Source: Acidimicrobiia bacterium
GTDB taxonomy: Bacteria > Actinomycetota > Acidimicrobiia > Acidimicrobiales > Ilumatobacteraceae
NCBI GenBank assembly: GCA_010030605.1
Contig: RHCK01000035.1
Coordinates: 1-9,720, forward strand
Reading direction: 5' to 3'
DNA length: 9,720 bases
The translations under genes and the position numbers were made by a program. The notes under the pieces are model-generated. The model made no database searches. It saw only the letters and a program-made list of their open reading frames with translations, and had not been told where the DNA came from. Below, in pieces: positions 1-6,000 of the stretch (positions are counted from its first letter, which is position 1; every line of letters starts with the position of its first letter).

Positions 1-3000
1 GCGGCGTCCTGCTGTCCTTCGCCATGGAGTGCACGCAGCATTTCATTCCAGTGCGCGTGCCCTCTGCGCGCGACTGGGCCTTGAACTCGCGCGGGGCTTG
101 CGACAGCACCTGCGGTCGCGCCACCACCGAGCCAGCGTTGCTGTAGCCGTTCGAGGTGATCGGGAATACGTTGAAGGTGTACGACGTGCCGTTCGTGAGA
201 CCGAACACCGTGTAACTGGTGGTCAGCGAAAGAGTGTTCTCGGTGACGACGACAGTGGTCGCGCCACTCACATGGGTGATTCGGTAACCGACGATGGGCA
301 CGCCCGCGGTGTCGGATGGTGAACTCCAATTGAGCGTCACCTGCGAATCCCCCACCGTGGCTCGCAAATTCGGCACTCCACCCGAGGTCGTCTGGCGCGG
401 CGTTCCATAGAACACACCCGAAGGAGCCCCGACGCCGGCATAACTGATCGCGCCGACCCGGAACCCGTACTGCACGCCGTTGGTCAATCCGTTGATCCGC
501 AATGAGGTCGTGGTCGAGAAGGTGTTGGCCGATACCGTCGACCATGTGGCGCCGTTATCGGCGGTCATCTCGACCTTGTAGCCGAGAATCGGATAACCGT
601 TCGCCGTTGCGGCCGTCCAGTTGAGGTCGATGTACCGGCTACCCGACGTCGTGTAGAGCTGATAGGGAGCGAGAGGCGTCGAGGCCGGGCGTGCGAGCAG
701 GTACTTGTACGCCGTGTAGGTGAAGCTCCCAACACCGATGTCGTTCACCGACGAGACGCGAACCGCGTAGAGCGTTCCATTGGACAGACCGGTGATGACA
801 TAGCTGTTCACGAGACCGGTGTTCGACGACACCGTGACGAAGTTGGAGTCGGTGTTGCACACGTTGGCGGACGACTCGGTGCAAAGCTCGATCTTGTATC
901 CGGTGATCGCTGATCCACCGTTGTTCGCTGGGGTCATCCACGACACGGTGAGTCGACGGTCCCCCGCCACGAGGCTCGTTCCGAGCGGCCCACTCGGCTC
1001 GAACTGCGGTATACCCGTGACGATCGCGGGTGCGCCGTAACCGGCGGCAGTGATGGCCGAAACACGGAATTGATAGTTCTGTCCGTTGACGAGACCGCGT
1101 GCGTTCCATTGCGTCGTGAGACCCGTGTTCGCCTGTGCAACGAGCCAGTTGACACCATCGGTGCTCACCTCGACGCGGTAGCCCGCGATCGTGTAGCCAC
1201 CCGTGACGGTGGGAGTGCCCCAATTGACGAGGAGCGCATTGGAGATGACCGGGTTCGACGTCACGGTGAGCGATGTGGGAGCCGACGCCACGGCGACCGG
1301 GATAGCCGAGGTGATGGCACCGCCCGATGTGTCGACCGACGTGACCGCCGAGACTCGGAACCAGTACGACGTGCCATTGGCCAAACCCATCACCGTGAAC
1401 GATGTGGAACTCGGATCCGAGAGCGACGACACGACGTTCAGCGAGGCGAAACTCGAGTTGGTTCCGTACTCGATCTTGTAGCCGATGATCGGACCACCAC
1501 CCGTGACGGTCGGGGCGTCCCATTCGAGGCGAACCTGACCGTTGCCCGCGATGGCTTCGAGGTTGCCCGGCATGGCCGGCGCACCGCGCGGTGTCACGGT
1601 GGTCGTCACGTACTGACCGAGACCAGCCAGGTTTCGAGCCGCCACGCGGAACGTGTACGTGACACCGTTCGTGAGTCCACCGATCGTCTCGGTGAGCGTG
1701 GTCGCCGAGTCACGCAACACCGTGAAGACGGCACCCGCGGAACCGCAGGCACTCGAGCACATCTCGACCCGGTACCCGAGGATCGCCGGAGCCGGCGACT
1801 GCGAGGGTGCGGTCCACGTGATGGTCGCCGACTCGGACGATGCTGTCGCGGTCAACGATGCCGGCACGGCCGGGAGATCGGAGGTGGCCACGGGAAGGAT
1901 CGACGCCAGGTTCGCCGCGGACAGGGCCGTCACGCGATATCCGTAGACGAGGGCATAGGACGCTGTCGCGTCGGTGTAGGTGAGCGTGGCGGCGGACTGA
2001 TTCGCGACGAGGACCGTGTAGGCCCCGCATGTCGCGGCCGTGTACGCGCAGCGCTCGACCTTGTACCCGGTGACTCCGCTCGCCGACGACGCATCCCACG
2101 CAAGGGAGACGGTCGCGCCTGACACGGTCGCGCGCAGTGCCTGAACTCCGGCCAGATTGGAGGTACCGGTCGCTGTTGCGAAGGCCCAGTCCCCTCGTCC
2201 GCCAGCGGTGATCGCCGCCACGCGGTAACGAATGGTCACACCAGTGGCGGGAGCAGTGACGGTCATGGTGGTGACCGAACCACTCGTCGATGCGGTGAGA
2301 GTCGTCCACGTCGCGCCGTCATCGGTGCTCTGCTCGACTCGATATCCGTTGATCGCGGGGATGTTCGCGCCATTCGATGTCGTGGTGGGTGCGGTCCACG
2401 AGAGAGTGGACTGCGCACTGGCGGTTGCCGTGTAGGTGAGCGCACCCGGAGCAGCGGCGGGGCCGTTGGGGGTCGTGCCGATGACCGACGATGTTCCCGC
2501 ACCTGCGGCACTGACCGCGGTCACGCGGAAGAAGTAGTTGGTGTTGTTGGTGAGTCCGCTCACGGTGAACGGGCTCGTCGCGTTGTTGCCGCTGACGATG
2601 TATCCCGACGCGGCGGTCGTCGAGTATTCGACTCGGTAACTGGTGACGGGGAGCCCCCCCGTCGCCAGCGGAGGGGCCCACGTGAGGGTGACGCTTGCGT
2701 CACCCCTCGTGGCCGACAACAAGGTCGGCGAGGTCGGTCTCGCCGGTGGACCGGCAATGCTCTGCAAGGGCACGGTCGCCGACACCACCGTGGGCACACC
2801 GGCCCCGGCGACGTTGCTCGGCGTCACGCGGAATTGCACCTGGGTGCCGGCGAGCGACGGGGTCGGTGCCCACCTATGTTCGGTGGACGTGGTGGCCGAC
2901 GACAACGTGGTCCACGTCGTGCCACCATCGGCGCTGAGTTCGACACGGTAGACGATGGTGGCCACGTCGCCCGGCGCATTGGGAGCGCCCCACGTGACCG

Positions 3001-6000
3001 TGAGGTATGTACCGGTGCCCGTGGAGCCATCAGGGTTGGTGATGGTGACGGTGTTCGAGGTGTTCGTGGTCAGCGTGGTGACGGCACTCGGCGTCGCCGT
3101 GGGGGTCACCGAGATCTGGGCGCCGTAGTCCGAGTAGCGGTATGTCGCGCCATCCATGTTCACCGAGTCCACGACGAACGTATACGCGGTGCCGGCCGTG
3201 AGTCCGGTGACGGTGTACGAGCGCTGAGTCGGATCGACGATGTCAGCGAGCACCGTGGTGGGATTGCTGTTCGCTCCGCTACTGAAACGAATGCGATAAC
3301 CCACGATCGGGCTACCTCCATCATCGACCGCCACACCCCACGAGAGCGTCACTCGATCGGAAGCGAACGTGGCCGACAAGTTCGAGGGTGCAATCGGCTT
3401 GGTGGAAGGAGTGGCCGTGATCAACGACGGCACGCCCGCGCCATAGATGTTCACTGCCGTCACGCGGAACTGATAGGCGACTCCGTTGCGTAATCCGTAA
3501 ACGCGCGCGTAGGTGTAATCGGCCGGGCGGTCGGTCACGAACTGCCACGACGCTCCGTTGTCGGAACTCTGCTCGACGCGATACACGATCGGTGAGCCGA
3601 TGTTGCCCGTGTAGTACTGGCTGTAGTTGCCGGCGTAGACACAACACGCCCAGTTCAGATCGACCATCTGGTTGTAGGGCACCGCAGTGAGCGACTGCAG
3701 ACTTCCCGCCACACCACCCGGCATCGTGTAAATCCACGTGCTCCATGGACCGAGGCCAGCTGCATTTATCGCCGCGACTCGGAATACGTACCACGGATTC
3801 GGGTAGCCACCGTTCAAGAAGTTGGTCAATCCCGACGCGGTGAACGAAGTGTTTCCCGCACCGGTGGTGCGCCCGAACTCGGTGCAACTCGAGAGGTTGG
3901 CCGTGCAGAGATCGATGCGATACTGCGTGATCGGACTACCGTTCGAGGCTGGTTGGCTCCATGACAAAGTGACCGTCTCGTTGCCGTTCACGACTCCTAT
4001 GTTCATCGGAGCGTTGGGCGTCGTGTACGGCGTGGCCACGATGTTCGCGTATGGGCCGTACCCGACGGCGGTGACCGCGGCCACTCGGAACTGATAGGTG
4101 GTGCCGTTCACGTTTCCACGCGCCGAGATCGATGTTGTCGCGGTGTCGAGTGTGAGGACCGTCCAATTCACGCCATCGGTCGACTGCTCGACGCGGTAGC
4201 CGTACACGTTGTATCCACCTTCCCACGATGGTGCGGTCCACGTCAGATCGACGCTTCCATCGCCAGGCGTGGCGGTGAGAGTGCGGGGTTGTGACGGGAG
4301 CTCGTAGGTGATGAAGCTCACCGCCCCGTAATCACCGTCACCAACGGAAGTGACGGGGATGACTCGGAAGACGAAGTTCGTACCTGGCAGCAAACCCGTG
4401 ACGCGATACGACGTCGTGCCCGCCGGTACGAGATCGTCCATCACGGTCGATGTCGTGGAATTGGGATCGACGGTGGATGCCGCGAGCCGGATTCGATAGC
4501 CGATGAGCGGCACTCCTCCGGTGTAGGTCGGAGCCTGCCAGGTCAACAACGACGACGAAGTGGCCGGGTCGACCGTGGCCGTGAGATTCCGTGGCGCCGA
4601 CGCGATGGATCCGGTGATCGAACCCGAACCTTGTGGCACGATCGATACGTAGTTGTAGAGACCGAGGCCCAGAGAGGTGCGTGCGGCGACACGGAAGAGA
4701 TAGTTGGTGCCAGCCGTGAGGCCCTGAACGTACGTTTGCGTACCATTCGAAAGCAACGAGTTGATCGTGATCCAGTTCGAACCACCGTCACTCGACTGTT
4801 CGATCTGGTAACCAATGACCGTCTGACCAAACAACAGCGTCGGAGCGCCCCAACTCAGAAGTACCTGATTGCTCAAGCTCTCCCAAGCGCTCACGGCCGC
4901 CGAAAGCGTGGTTGGCGCGCTCACCTGAGGCGACGTGCGCGCGATGACTCTCGCTTCGTCCCCGGTGCCCACCGCTGTGACCGGGCGCAAACGGAACGTG
5001 ATTCCGCCTTGCTGATTCGACATACCGGTCACCGAATAACTGGTCGTCGAAGCGGGCACCAACGAGTCGATGACTGTGGCCGGGGTGCACCCCTGAGTGT
5101 TGCAGTAGTCGAGGATGTAACCGAGCAAAGACGCTCCGCCGGTGTTCGACGGCGCGATCCATGAGAGTTGGATCGTTCCATCGCCCGTCGCGAGTGCGGT
5201 GAGGTTGCGCGGTGCGCTCGCGAGGGCCGAAGGAGCCGCGGCAACGACCGCGTAGGCGCCCATCGAGTTCGCGGTGACGGCAGCCACTCGGAACGTGCGC
5301 GTGACACCGTTCGCCAGTCCATCGATGACGTAGGAAGCCGTTGCCGAGCCGGTGTTGGCCGTCAAAGTCGACCATGTTGCGCCGTTGTCGGCACTCTGCT
5401 CGATGCGGTATCCGACGATCGTCTGCACGGCGGACCCATTGGTGGTGAGCGTCGGAGCGGTCCATGACAACGTGAGTTCGGTGCTCGAGGTCGATGAAGC
5501 CGACAAGTTGGTCGGTGCGAGAGGTGCACTGAACACAAAAGCGTCGGTGGGAATGCTCCACGAACCTGCTCCGAGGGTGGTGATCGCACGGACGCGGATC
5601 GAGACACCCGAGTTCGCGGTCAACCCGGTGAGGACGTACGAGAGTGTCCCCGACGTCGGGGTGGTCGTTGCCATCGTGGTCCATACGGACGTGTTCGCGG
5701 CAAGACCGCCGCCGTTGCGTGGAGCAGTTTGGATTTCGTATCCGGTGATCGTTCCATTGACGTAGGACGGCGCATTCCACGAAACCGTGGCGGTCGAATC
5801 TCCCACGACGACCGACGGGGCGGCGATCGAGTTGGCCGCAAGTCCGCCCGACTGAACGTGGTTCTGGATGCGGGCGGCGCTCACGGCCGTCGAATACACC
5901 GCGGCATTGCTGATCGACCCGTTGTAGAAGTTCGATGCCGTCGTATTGCGCGCTCCAATGGTTATTGACGCGGGCACCGACGCGATGTCGAGTCCGGCTG

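Noticed and set aside
639..1523. 294-codon minus-strand frame
   Set aside because: Out of frame with the FN3 gene; His/Arg-rich shadow of domains 19-22.
1070..2122. 350-codon plus-strand open frame
   Set aside because: Arg/Gly/Asp-rich translation without motifs, lying fully antisense to four well-formed FN3 domains. It is open because the real gene's codons have GC-rich third positions.
2699..2707. Second RGD, in FN3-15
   Set aside because: It lies in the A-B region (ATRGDASVTL), not in the F-G loop, and replaces the ordinary G-D turn seen in many of these domains (GDGSV, GDSQV).
4788..5780. 330-codon minus-strand frame
   Set aside because: Out-of-frame shadow of FN3-5 to FN3-8; His/Arg-rich with no domain signature.
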